NCBI GenBank assembly: GCA_029747585.1
Contig: JAPEVF010000508.1
Coordinates: 3,147 to 32,765 of the forward strand
DNA: 29,619 nt
Reading direction: 5' to 3'
Source: Pleurotus djamor
Taxonomy: Eukaryota > Basidiomycota > Agaricomycetes > Agaricales > Pleurotaceae
Part shown: piece after piece, positions 9,732 to 20,578 of the stretch
Layout: the number at the start of each line of letters is the position of its first letter
How positions within the stretch are numbered: position 1 is the first letter of the stretch
Program-made: the position numbers and the translations under genes
Notes under the pieces: model-generated
Seen by the model: only the letters and a program-made list of their open reading frames with translations
The model's database searches: none
Told to the model about the DNA's origin: nothing

Positions 9732-12186
9732 ATGGTGGTCCATAACTATATCCCTTCCCCCAAAGACGATGATGGCTTCTGCAAGGACTATCTCCGGATC
9801 CCAAGTGGTCTCGTAGACGTCGCAAACAAGATAACCTCTACCTCAAGGACACTAAGGGACTCGACGAATTCCAAGTTTCGACAGCCTCCAATCATTTCCA
9901 CTCTCAATCGACTCAGTGAAGAGATCCATAGTAAGCTCCCTCGTCCTCTGCTGGTGCTTGACTAACCCATGCTAGGCGTTTATGCCAAAGACCAAGAAAG
10001 GATAGTCTTCGTTGAAGTCAACGCCCCGCTCGCCCATCATCCCGATAATTACGAAGATGCTCCTCCTCAGATTGTGGCCATCCCGAGCGGCATCTACAAA
10101 CAGTTGAAGAACCAGGAGAGCCCCATTCCATGGCATCACGTCTACTCAGTGGTCGAGGATCTGCAGGTCGTCGATACCACTACCGATGCAGCCAGCTGCG
10201 GCACCGCGTTAGCCCTCCTCCTACAAGCTCGTCCAGACCTCGTGTGTTTATACGGGTTAGCTGCCCCGAATGGCGCGAATCGACCTTCAGGCTCAGGTGT
10301 ATATGGGTATGAGATCCGGTGCTGCAATCCGGGAGGGATGGACAGTCAACTCTACTCCTCTGATAACCTCGTGCCTATGGCCGGGTATATCCATCTGCTG
10401 TACAAGCGCATTCCTCGTCTGTTCGACCCAACCATCACTTTATCCAACGCGGACTCCGTCGCGGACGCCCCATTGTGGGACGTCCGTGTTGACAAGGACA
10501 AAGTGTATAAAGGGTGCAAGGTCAAGAAGGTCGGATGGCCTTGGAACCGGATGACTTGGGTCGTCTACACGTTCGACGGGAACGGGATGCCGATCGTGAT
10601 AAAGGACTCATATCGACAGGAAGGCGTGTTCTTCTACGAAAGAGAGCTCTACGGTGTTGTTCACGGCGGGGAAGTGGACAGGGAGGGGGCGGAAGAAGGC
10701 GATACTTTTGAGTACAAATTCAATCAGGATACGCCTGGCTTTTGTCTCGTCGAGGAAGTTTTTGACGTCGAATGGCGTCCAGGTAAACCCATCATGGTTG
10801 GACGGCAGGGATATAGGGTGACTAAGACTCGGATGGTGATGTTGACAACTGGAGATCCTTTGACTAAATGTTCGAGTGTCTTGGGCTTCGTCAAAGTTAT
10901 GTTTGATGCGATTCAAGGTTTGTGCGCCAATGTGATTATCATTTGTTCCCCCGTTGATCTCCTCTTTTAGCTCATCGCTATGCTTTTGAACATCTGAATA
11001 TCATGCACCGTGACATTAGCATCGGCAATATCCTGATAAATCCCAAGGAGGCCAGAGAACCGCGAGTCCTCCAGAGCCCGAATCGGCCTAAATTCATTAC
11101 TGAAGTTTTGGATGTGTGAGTGGCCTTTTCAAGGATCTGCTCCGCCGGTGACTGGACTGATGAATTGCCTTAGAACGAAGAACTGTGCACCTCCCCTCTC
11201 GCGCCTTATAGACTTGGACGGTTCAGCCGAGTACGATGCTTCTGAAGTTCGTACGGATAGGTTCGAGGAAGCCCTCTACGAGGACCACTACCTTCATGGT
11301 AAAGGAAAATATACCAAACACATTGCGTCTCATTGCGTAGGTTTTGTTACTCTGTTCCGATGTTCCTCATTCCCTCACCTATTTTTCGTTACAGGGAACT
11401 CCGCGATTTATCTCTCGTGCAAACTGCGCTAAAGGAAAAAATGTTAATGAACATCCATTCAAGCCTATGCCTCAGTTAGAAGGTCGCGCCGCTGAGGTTT
11501 ACGAAACCGCCTATTCTCGAGAAAAGCATCCGTTGCGATTCTTCGCTGATAAAGAAGGGAAGGACGCCACTTTCCATGGCGGTTCTGCAAAACTGAATCG
11601 TCCGTCGAGTCCCTGGCTTCAACATCCTCGTGACGATGCCGAGTCGGTGTTCTGGGTTATGTTATGGTTTCTTCTACGCGCCGTCCCTCGTCACCAACCA
11701 AAGGACGAGGAGTCCAAGAGCGACGACGAGGAAGACCTACATAATAATTGGTTCCTCTTTCTCTGGAACCTCATCGAATCGCACGAAATCTCTTCCTCCC
11801 ATGATAGCCGATCCCCTATCCTGTTGGTTCCGAAGGATAATTGGCCCAAATACTTGCACCATCGACTGTCCTTCGTCGGTCCACTCCTCTTCGAGCTTTC
11901 TGAACAAGTTCGTCCGGATTATCGGCGCTTGCAACCAGAGCCGGAGCCCCTTCATCTGCACGAAGCGATCACGAGGATTCTGCTCAAGTATATCGTAAAG
12001 TGGGAGAATGAAGGATGTGATGTTGAACTGGATTGCTCGAAAGAACGGAGCACGATGGGAAAGTGGGCTGAGCGACCGAAGAGGAAGGCTGAGTCGGAGC
12101 CTGAGAAAGGCAGGAAACGTAAGTGAACCGCCTCTTGTTTCATGGACCTTGGACTTATTGTATCCTTAGGAGGACGCTCTCATTAA
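9732..12186 (+). CDS. FunK1-type fungal protein kinase, copy 2
   Basis: A 729-residue paralogue of the kinase at the left end. Inferred exons: 9732-9930, 9976-10917, 10971-11115, 11174-11336, 11395-12118, 12170-12186. Kinase marks are K276 in MPIVIKDSYR, a glutamate in the following helix (YERELY), the catalytic loop HRDISIGN (393-400), LIDLDG (440-445) and GTPRFISR. All five intron positions and phases match copy 1, and the combined length of exons 1 and 2 is identical (1141 nt). As in copy 1, the C-terminus is basic (KRKAESEPEKGRKR) and ends in a 17-nt last exon. Without the last intron the protein would stop one codon later at 12124-12126, which barely changes it. Proteins diverge mainly in the N-terminal ~70 residues. 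A single ambiguous base at 9723 lies just upstream. If it is T it would create an out-of-frame upstream ATG. The cellular role is unknown. Confidence 0.9.
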
Positions 12187-12586
12187 AGCACTGTTTCCCG
12201 TATGCACTTGCTCGCTCATGAGCGCGTGAACTCTGGCATCACACTTATGGACTCGGTGTAGGGGTGGTGTACGGGGTACGGCCAGAATGTGGGATTAGGA
12301 GTCGTTTCGGTATCTTCCGAGGTAGCAACAGTGTTTCGTACGTACGACAACGTAGAGTATATAATCTTCTACCATACGTAGGTAGAGGGAGGTAGATCCT
12401 TATCATCATCCATCCATATCGTCGAGGAAAGCCCGAGTGCTTTCGAGTTTGAGTTTGAGTCGAGTCGAGTTGCAGAAGGTCGCGAGGACCTTTGTGCTTT
12501 CTTTTCGCCCTTTTTATTTCGCCTTTCGCAGCCTGTCCCGAAGGAATCGGCGTAGAATCAAATATCCTTCGTGTTCTGAACCAGGA
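12187..12586. other. intergenic: palindrome and GAGT-rich repeat
   Basis: This is the 3' flank of FunK1 copy 2 and the distal promoter of F-box 1. It contains the perfect palindrome TCGTACGTACGA (12336-12347). It also contains a short degenerate tandem repeat of GAGTTT and GAGTCG units at 12444-12472. A GGTAG-rich patch lies around 12380-12394. There is no coding signal. Confidence 0.4.
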
Positions 12587-12693
12587 CCAATATCTGGTCT
12601 ACATCGGTTATAAAATCTGTCTCAGTGATTATCCTAGAGTATACCTGTACTTTATCTCCTATATCTCTCCCCTCTTCGCGTCCCCAATATAAA
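12587..12693 (+). promoter_or_regulatory. CCAAT and TATA boxes of F-box gene 1
   Basis: A CCAAT box (12587-12591) is followed by TATAAAA (12609-12615). A second TATAAA (12688-12693) lies only 40 nt before the ATG at 12733, and a CT-rich leader follows. The upstream TATA at about 120 nt before the ATG fits a short 5' leader best. The nearer one may serve an alternative start. Confidence 0.45.
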
Positions 12694-12732
12694 CATTCAA
12701 ACAACCATCACATTCCTCCCTTTATCTCCACC

Positions 12733-13905
12733 ATGAACATCCTCTCGCTTCCCGACGAATTGCTCCTCGAAATTGCCTATTATAACGGTCTCCCAACTAT
12801 TAAACTGCTTTGCTGCACGAACAGACGTTTGCACCGTGCCCTTGAACCCCTCATCTATTGCGATGTTGACCTCACCCACGTCGCGACACCTCGCATTCAG
12901 GAATTCATTGAAAATATCTCCAACGCGGATCACCGGAAAGCGACCTTCATCCATTCCCTTCACCTGGATTATGCGTTCCGATTCCCAGCATTTGACTTAC
13001 TCCCGAATCTCCGTCGACTCTCGGTCATCGAGGAGAGGGGCCTACCGTTTACTGAGTCCTGGGCTTCTCTCCAAACTAATTCGACACTGACCCACCTTGT
13101 TTGGCTCAATCAAATCTTCGATGAAAAGGCATTTGCTTCGTTTTTGAACGCTCAACCACATCTTCGGTACTTGAAAGTCGAAAATATGGGCGATTACCAC
13201 GGGGGGCCATACCATTGGGCACAATTCGTATCACCTAACGCGTTAGGTCATCTCTCTACGCTCTCGACATGTGTCCGTGCGGCGTATGTCATCCTTCCAA
13301 ACCGGACCATCCCCCATCTTGAGCTCATATTCGGGAATGATGATAGAGGGGTATTCATCCTGCCTCCTGAATGCGATTCCGAAGTTGTCCAGACGCTTGC
13401 CCTGTCAAATTCAGGAAGACAGGAATTGGTTCTTACGGCCCTCCAATTCCCAAACCTACAGCAACTCCAGGTTTATCCGCGCTTCGTAAGTTTGCCCTCG
13501 CTCATTAGAGTCGTATTCAAACCTTCATCCTAGTCTTACCAACCAGTCGAAGACTTGCTAGGGGGTCTTCAGTCATTATCATCTCTCCGCAGGTTAACAT
13601 ACGTCCTGTTGGTCCTTGAATCAGGGCTGAGCGAACTATACACGACCCCGCCTAACCCAGACGACTCCGTCAAACCTCCGGTAGACCTCCAAAAATTGAT
13701 TGAAAGTCTGCCCAATTTGCGGATTTTAGACATTCAAGTCAATCAATGGCTGTCGAGGGAGGACGTCCGGCCGTGCCCTTCGAAATGTTATCGTTATGCT
13801 CGTAATAAGGCTGGGGTCTCGAGTGTAGATATACAGGGCGTAGATAGAATCGGGACTGGAGAGGTTTCATGGTGGCCGAATCCGTCCCTCCGGATGGACT
13901 CCTAG
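12733..13905 (+). CDS. F-box protein 1
   Basis: A 374-residue protein in two exons (12733-13485 and 13534-13905). Residues 4-45 form an F-box (LSLPDELLLEIA, then LLCCTNRRLHRALEPLIY), the Skp1-binding module of SCF ubiquitin ligases. The rest is leucine-rich with short strand-like repeats (LPNLRRL, PHLRYLKV, FPNLQQLQV), resembling the degenerate LRR substrate-recognition part of agaricomycete F-box proteins. It is clearly paralogous to the protein at 20579-21792. The similarity is collinear (for example LPNLRRLSVIEER versus FPNLRRLGFTEER), and the single intron falls after the same PRF motif. The target is unknown. Confidence 0.82.
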
Positions 13906-14271
13906 CTCCTGAAAGATGCATGCAGTTTTCGTTTGGATTATACTTCCCACCCTTTCCGATCGCGCACTATCCGAGTCAAAGGTGCTTTTTTCAGCGTCTT
14001 GTGTCAGAAAATATCGTTCCAATCATGATTCTTCCTGTTCTTTTGAGAGTGGACGGCGACGCAGCCCCTGTGACTCTCCTCAGCGGAGCAAAGAGGCGGC
14101 CTTGGTCAAAGTTGAGATCTGAGAGTCGATGGGGAATGTAGGATACCGGCCTTAAGCCTAGGGGTCTCACATCACCGGTGTACCGTATGCAGTCGCTACC
14201 ATGCGTTATCTGCACTGCATGAGAATCTGGAGCAAGGAGCTATCTTCGTTTCACACCAGTACTTCGTCATC
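13906..14271. other. intergenic region upstream of lamB
   Basis: A 366-nt spacer holding the 3' end of F-box 1 and the lamB promoter. The only recognisable motif is one GATA-factor site (listed separately). No TATA box is evident, and no coding sequence is supported. Confidence 0.4.
14206..14211 (-). promoter_or_regulatory. HGATAR (AGATAA) GATA-factor site upstream of lamB
   Basis: TTATCT on the plus strand, AGATAA on the minus, lies 61 nt before the lamB ATG. This is the consensus bound by fungal nitrogen GATA factors of the AreA/Nit2 type. A nitrogen-regulated lactam gene is expected to be under such control, but one hexamer can occur by chance. Confidence 0.3.
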
Positions 14272-15568
14272 ATGCCACCGCTCAAAGCGACCGTTAATTG
14301 CGACATGGGGGAGGTATGTCGTCTGTGTTTGTGTGTTGTGAGGTCTCTATAAGTGATGGGATATATCATACAGGGATTTTCACTGTACAGCATTGTAAGT
14401 CTAGATTTACCTACTTGGATGATGCGAACCAACATCTACGCTGTAGGCCGACGATGCAGCACTTATGAAAACAATCCATTTAGCTAATGTGGCCTGTGGG
14501 TTCCATGCATCGTTCGTATGACATCGGCTCTTTTGAGATGTGCAGTGACGTTGGACCAGGGATTTCTCGATTATGGACAAGACAGTTGCACTTGCCAAAG
14601 AGAATCATGTCTTGGTCGGGGCGCACCCTTCACTTCCAGACAAACAAGGTTTCGGACGACGCGAAATGGCCATAACTCCGGTAAGAATGAGGGTATGGAC
14701 ATGCTGTTCCGTTCTGTGCTGAGAGCTTGCACACATAGGAGGAGTTGACAGCGTGTTTTGTATATCAAGTTGGTGCCCTGGTTGGTTTCTTGAAGCGCCA
14801 TGACCTCCCTCTCAATCATGTATGAGCATCGTCGAGTGATGGTATAGCGTTCAGGCTAAAGACGGCCCACAGATAAAACCACATGGGGCGATCTACGGCC
14901 AATGCTCGCGGTCCATAGAACTCGCACAAGCTGCAGTACAAGTTGTTAAGATATTCAATGATTCAGCGAGTAACGGAGGCGAGGTGGCTTTCGTGGGTCT
15001 AGCCGGAACGGCGCATCAACAAGCAGCAGAAAAAGTGGGGGTTAGGTTTATTGCAGGTGGGCGTGCTCGCAAATGTTCTCATCTCGTTGGCGTCGGAAAT
15101 CTTCCTCTGACGCATGGATAGAATGGTTCGCCGATTTGGACTACAGTGCTGAAGGCAAATTGATCATTACACAGTGGGTCATCTTTATTCGATTATAATT
15201 CCAGCAGCAGCCTGAAAAAAAAATACAGGAAGCATGATCCCGTATCGCACGATGTCGTCAGAGAACGGGTGCGTCATAGCTGCCTTGTCCCATGACCAAA
15301 ATGGTGGGTTGATGGGAGTGGGCATCAGGTGAAACTCCTTTTGGAAAAAGGGCTTGTGAGCACGAATGCGGGAACGACGCTGCATATCGGCGACAACGTG
15401 CGCGAAGTCTCTATATGTTGCCATTCGGATACGCCGGTGCGTTCGCTCGTATCAGCCGTTTGAATTTCGCTGACTCAATGTGCCGATTCGAAGGGGGCGG
15501 TGGAAATTGCGACGTTGGTCAAGCAGCTGGTCGATGAGAGCAATAAACGCCATGGATTCGATGACTGA
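14272..15568 (+). CDS. lamB: LamB/YcsF family protein (PxpA-like lactamase subunit)
   Basis: A 262-residue protein spread over ten small exons: 14272-14313, 14374-14394, 14447-14511, 14560-14680, 14739-14819, 14873-15056, 15122-15173, 15229-15268, 15329-15436, 15494-15568. The second exon is only 21 nt. Family motifs run in order and without gaps: VNCDMGEGF (residues 8-16), [11 protein letters not shown] (34-44), [26 protein letters not shown] (111-119), [15 protein letters not shown], and a C-terminal [15 protein letters not shown]. The length equals the usual 250-260 residues. Bacterial PxpA works with PxpB and PxpC to hydrolyse 5-oxoproline using ATP. Aspergillus LamB is needed for 2-pyrrolidinone use. 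The immediate downstream gene carries the PxpB- and PxpC-like domains, which supports a joint role. No transit or signal peptide is seen, so it is probably cytosolic. Confidence 0.9.
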
Positions 15569-15687
15569 GAGAAAGATGGGAAACATGGGAAACATGGGGA
15601 TGATGGGGTTCCTTGTGTCGTGATCGATGTCAAGTAGTTTCCACGCTCATCCACGGCCATAAGGTATCATGAGGTTCCTTCTTATCA

Positions 15688-18600
15688 ATGCTAATGTGTG
15701 AGAGCAAGGTTGAAAGGAAGCTCCAAACAGATCACAGTAGCAGTGGAGAGCTCGACGCGAACCCGATGTACCACGACCACAAGCTTTTGGTAGCGAACCG
15801 AGGAGAAATCGCCTTGCGAATTTTGCAAACGGCCAAGGCCCTAGGAATAAAGACTGTCTCCATCTATACCAAGTCAGACGCGACTTCGCCACACGTCACC
15901 GCTGCCGATGAATCCTTCCAGCTAGATGTCCCAACCCATGATAGCGAGCCTAGTCAAACTGGAAGCGAGTCCTCGATATATCTCTCAGCCGAGCGTATAC
16001 TCTCCGTCTGTAGAGAGAATGGCGTAACACTCCTACATCCAGGCTACGGTTTCTTGTCTGAGAACGCAAACTTTGCCCGTAAGGTTTTGGAGGCTGGAAT
16101 AACATGGTTGGGACCCAGACCTTCCATCATCGAGGCTATGGGGGTCAAGCACACAGCGCGAGGACTAGCAAAAGAGGCTGGTGTACGAATTTGTAAGGGC
16201 TCGGAGGGGCTTGTGGCGTCAGCCGAGGCTGTTCTAGAGATAGCGAAGAGGGTGGGGTTTCCGATCATCCTGAAAGCTACGGCTGGTGGAGGGGGTTTGG
16301 GGATGTTGGTTTGTAATTCGGAGGAAGAGGCCGAAGCAAAACTTGAGCAAGTGACGGGGAGGGCAAAGGTAGGTGCTACTTGGGCGACAAAGTCCATTGC
16401 TCAGGCATCCAACAACCATCCCACAGAGCTTGTTCGGAGATGACGGGGTCTTCGTCGAGAAATATCTCGGATCGGCGCGTCATATCGAAGTACAGGTGAG
16501 CAACCAGGATAGGTCATGGCGAGGGGCTGACGAGAGTAGATATTCGGTGATGGAAAAGGAGGTGTAGTTCATTTCGGAGAAAGGGAGTGCAGCATTCAAC
16601 GGAGGCATCAGAAGATCGTTGAAGAGTGCCCATCCCCATTCCTTTTGGACAGAGAGGGTACATACGCAAATGCCTCCTTTAGCTTCACCTAGGCTAATGG
16701 ACGTCTAGAACTGCGAAACGAACTATGCGAAGCCGCCGTTCGCTTGGGAAAGAGTCTAAATTACAACTCGGCAGGTAAGTAAGAGTCAAGAATCTGGGGA
16801 GAAGCACAAAGCTTTGTCATGACCATAGGCACGGTGGAGTTCATCGTGGACGACACGACGGGCGACTTCTATTTCCTCGAAATGAATACGCGTATCCAGG
16901 TGGAACACCCCGTCACCGAAGTGGCGCACCCTGGTCTAGACATTGTAAAGTTGATGATCGAACAAGGCCTCAGCGAGCGCGAAGAGACTGAGGGACCATT
17001 GTCCGGCAGGGCTCAGCTACCTGGGCAACACAAAGGCATTCACGCGATTGAAGTACGCGTATATGCAGAAAACCCAGCGAAAGCTTTTGCCCCAAGCCCG
17101 GGGCTACTGCAGTTTGTAGAGATGGCGAAAGGCGGAGGCAATTGTCTGCGCATCGACTCTTGGGTATGTTTCAATTGCAATGAACGACCATGAAAGATCT
17201 TTGACAGCAAACCCATGACAAGGTATCGACTGGGACGGAAATATCGGCCCACTTTGATCCCCTTCTATGCAAAGTGATCGCATCTGGACCGACCAGGAGC
17301 GACGCTATAAGCAAACTCCAGGATGCCCTGGATACCTCGAAAATCCACGGGCCACCAAACAACCTTGAATACTTGAGGGTGATCTTGACTGACCTGACCT
17401 TCCGAGAAGGCCGATGTACAACGGGATTCTTAGAGAGACTCTCGTTCATGCCAAGGTGAGTAACTCATGCCACAAGACAACGGATCTTTGACGCTGCGAG
17501 GAAGAGCACTAGAGGTAGTGGCATCGGGTATTGAGATCACCGTGCAACACCTGCCGGGTCGTCTAATGGGGCGTGGTATGCCCCGCTCAGGTCCAATGGA
17601 TTCGATGGCGTTCCAGGTTGCCAACATCCTCGTTGGTAACGACCCCACGACAGAGGCCCTTGAGATCATTGTTGCTCCAGGCGTAGGATGCGTCTTTCTG
17701 TTCCACCAGGCGGCAGTCATATCATTGACAGGTAAGTCAGTGATAGTCAAGATCGACGGGAGGAAGCTTCGCATGTGGGAGTCTATTCATGTCCCGGCGG
17801 GCAAGAGGGTGGAAATCCGAGACCAGGTTGTCGTGTCAAAGAGGGTCGGGTTCAGAGCGTACCTGGCGGTACGAGGAGGGTTCCCTGGGATACCAGAGTA
17901 TCTTGGGTCGAAGTCCACATCGATGGGTCTTGGAGGGTACCAGGTGCGTTTTGAGATGGACTGTATGGTGCTTTTGAATTGAGGGTTTGGCCTAGGGTCG
18001 AGCGCTTCTTCCAGGCGACCAACTGGCATTGGGGGCATGCGAACCCAAGGGAAACGAACTGCTACTGGTCTTGCCGAAAGAGATGATTCCTCGTTATCAA
18101 CCCGACCAGATAACGACGATTCACGTCCTCTCCGGCCCTCACGATGATCCAACGTATATCACCGCTGACGGGGTCTCCAAGTTTTACGCAGCCAAATACA
18201 CCATCAGTCCCTCAAGCAACCGAATGGGAATTCGCCTTGAGTATACCGAGAAGATTGAATGGGCGAGGCCGAACGGTGGACAGGGTGGCTCGCATCCGAG
18301 TAACATTCTTGATAATGCGTACGCATTTGGAAGCATCAACATCAACGGCGATACACCTGTAATCCTGTGCCATGAGGGCCCAGATATGGGAGGTTACGTA
18401 TGTCTTTGTACGATTGCCTCTGCAGAGATGTAAGTTACAGTCATTCACGAAACATCAAAGACTGACCTGAAGTAACAGGTGGAAGCTTGGGCAATTGGCG
18501 CCTGAAAGCGAAGTTCAGTTCAAACGTATTTCATGGAAGCAAGCGATCGACCTTGGGCGCAGAAATAACGCGTGGCTGAGCATGGTTCGCGTCGCAGTAT

Positions 18601-20405
18601 GCGATAGAAATTACCATACATCTTCTTCTAGCGGGGCATTGGGATCAGAGGAGCTCGCTGGGTGCTTTGGTGGGCCAATCTTGGGCACCAGCTCAGATAA
18701 CGATCCAGAAAAGCCTAGCGTCATTCTCCGTCAGGTAAGCATGGTTTAAAGAGTACTTGTCTCCCTTACATTATCCGTCCCAGGCAGGAGATTCAGATAT
18801 TTTGGTCGAATTTGGTCCCATGGAACTTGATTTCAACACTCGAGCCTTGGTACACGCCTTCGAGCTGAAAGTCCTGGGCTTGAGGCTGGATGGGATCAAA
18901 CTTCTGAGCCCGTGTATTCGTTCGACAATGGTAAGATCACGCTACCTTGCTGGTTGAACGTTTTCCTACGTTTTCTGTAGGTTCACTTCGACCCAGATTC
19001 TCTCCCTCAACAAACACTCCTGGGCCATCTTCTCGATGTCCTATCGAGTCTCCCATCGACTACGGCAGACATGATCTTCCCAAATCGCAGGATCACCCTC
19101 CCCATCGTACCCGACGACCCATGGTGCCAGCAGGCCATTGACCGATACATGAAGACGACAAGGGACAAGGCAGTGTATCTTCCTAGTAATGTCGAGTATC
19201 TTGCCAGAAATAATGGTTTGAAAGACCGAGCACAGGCTATCCAGAAGCTCGTGGAAGCAGAATGGGTACGCGTTGTAGAAGTTGTCCTTTGGATCGTCGC
19301 CTAACCCCGCGTCATAGTTGGTGTTCGGTGTCGGATTTTATTTGGGGTGTCCATTCCTAGTTCCGGTAAGTTTTCACTCATAGATGATTTCTTATACTGA
19401 CCCCATGCCGACCGTGATGACGACGCTGGCTTAAGGTCGATCCGCGATGTAGGCTTGTTGGTCAAAAAATGAACCCGTCCCGAACCTACACGCCACGTGT
19501 AAGTCACTTGATCTGACTCCTTTTCCCCCTTTTGAAACCAAATCAGGGCGCCCTGGGCATCACAGGTCCGGTCGCTGCTATCTATCCTGTAGATTCGCCC
19601 GGTGGTTATCAGCTCTATGGAAGAACGCTTCCATCCTGGCACACTTGGGGTCGAGGAAACGGCTTCTTGAATCGCGAAGAGCCATGGCTTTTAAGACCCT
19701 TTGATACCGTCAAGTTCGAAGCTGTAGACGTAGCAGAATATGAATCAGTGAGTGAATACACTCAAATCATCACCGTCATTAGTTAACCACCCCCTTAGCT
19801 TCTACAACAATTTGACTGTGGCAGGAATAACATTGAAGTGTGTTCCTCCCATATTGTCTTCCGTCGTCTCTAATACGTGAGCTCAGGTCAAACCATCTGA
19901 GTTCTCGATGGCCGAATATATTAGTTTCGTTGAAAAGATTCTTGATGAAGTTGAAGACTTCAAAAGCGGTCAATCCAAAGCTGTTTTGAGAGAGGAAGAG
20001 AGGTATGAGCTTCGACCGTGACCAATTGCTCAGCTTTCCTTACTAGTTTCAAGGGAGCGCGTCCTACTAAGTGCCTGGGAGGAAGCGAAGCAAATTTCAC
20101 CTACTATTGTCACTTCCGACGGAGGAACACCAATATCTTCAGGCAAGACAGTAGCGTCTCCTATTCACGCGACGGTTTGGAAATTGAAAGTGGCCATCGG
20201 GGATATTATCCGAGCAAGCGACGAAGCCGTAGCTATCTTGGAGTCGATGAAAACAGAGATTCCTGTGTACCCAACGGGTACTGGGGACGATGAAGACGAT
20301 CCTGCTGCATCTGGATTAGTGGGAATGAAGGTTGCTGGATTCGGCAGAGGAGTTCGGGAGGGCGCGACTGTGAAACCAGGTGATGTACTGGTTATTTTAG
20401 AGTAA
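15688..20405 (+). CDS. lamA: LamA-like biotin-dependent carboxylase (BC-KipA-KipI-BCCP)
   Basis: A 1293-residue multidomain enzyme of the urea-carboxylase family in 17 exons: 15688-16368, 16427-16495, 16540-16657, 16709-16774, 16829-17163, 17223-17455, 17505-17943, 17996-18429, 18479-18734, 18784-18930, 18981-19265, 19318-19365, 19436-19498, 19547-19747, 19799-19837, 19887-20002, 20054-20405. Biotin carboxylase (about 27-490): [26 protein letters not shown], glycine loop [23 protein letters not shown]. KipA/PxpC-like domain (about 505-830): [36 protein letters not shown]. KipI/PxpB-like domain (about 870-1110): [45 protein letters not shown]. Biotinyl domain (about 1205-1293): ILESMKTEI with biotin-acceptor K1243. 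There is no allophanate-hydrolase (amidase) domain, so it is not a Dur1,2 urea amidolyase. LamB next door favours lactam or 5-oxoproline opening over urea, which is inference. A shorter start at 15766 (MYHDHKLLV) would match the family N-terminus equally well. Confidence 0.9.
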
Positions 20406-20578
20406 TTATATCAAGGGGTTGATTGTTTCTTCTAATGTTTTTATACAATGTGGCAGTTTAATTGGAACTCGCGTTCTGTAAGGATAGGAGAACGACTTTA
20501 GGGGCTGGGAACTCAGATGGATTCATGAGTTGCGCCACCCATGCACACCGCCGCCGCCCCAATTCTTGACTATCAACC

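Noticed and set aside
15688..20405. Urea amidolyase (Dur1,2) as the name for the large carboxylase
   Set aside because: The biotin carboxylase, KipA/KipI and biotinyl domains match, but no allophanate hydrolase/amidase domain is found at either end or nearby, and LamB is adjacent.
14272..20405. LamB and LamA as a single fused gene
   Set aside because: LamB ends at a normal family C-terminus with TGA at 15566-15568. No donor before it joins in frame to the biotin carboxylase start.
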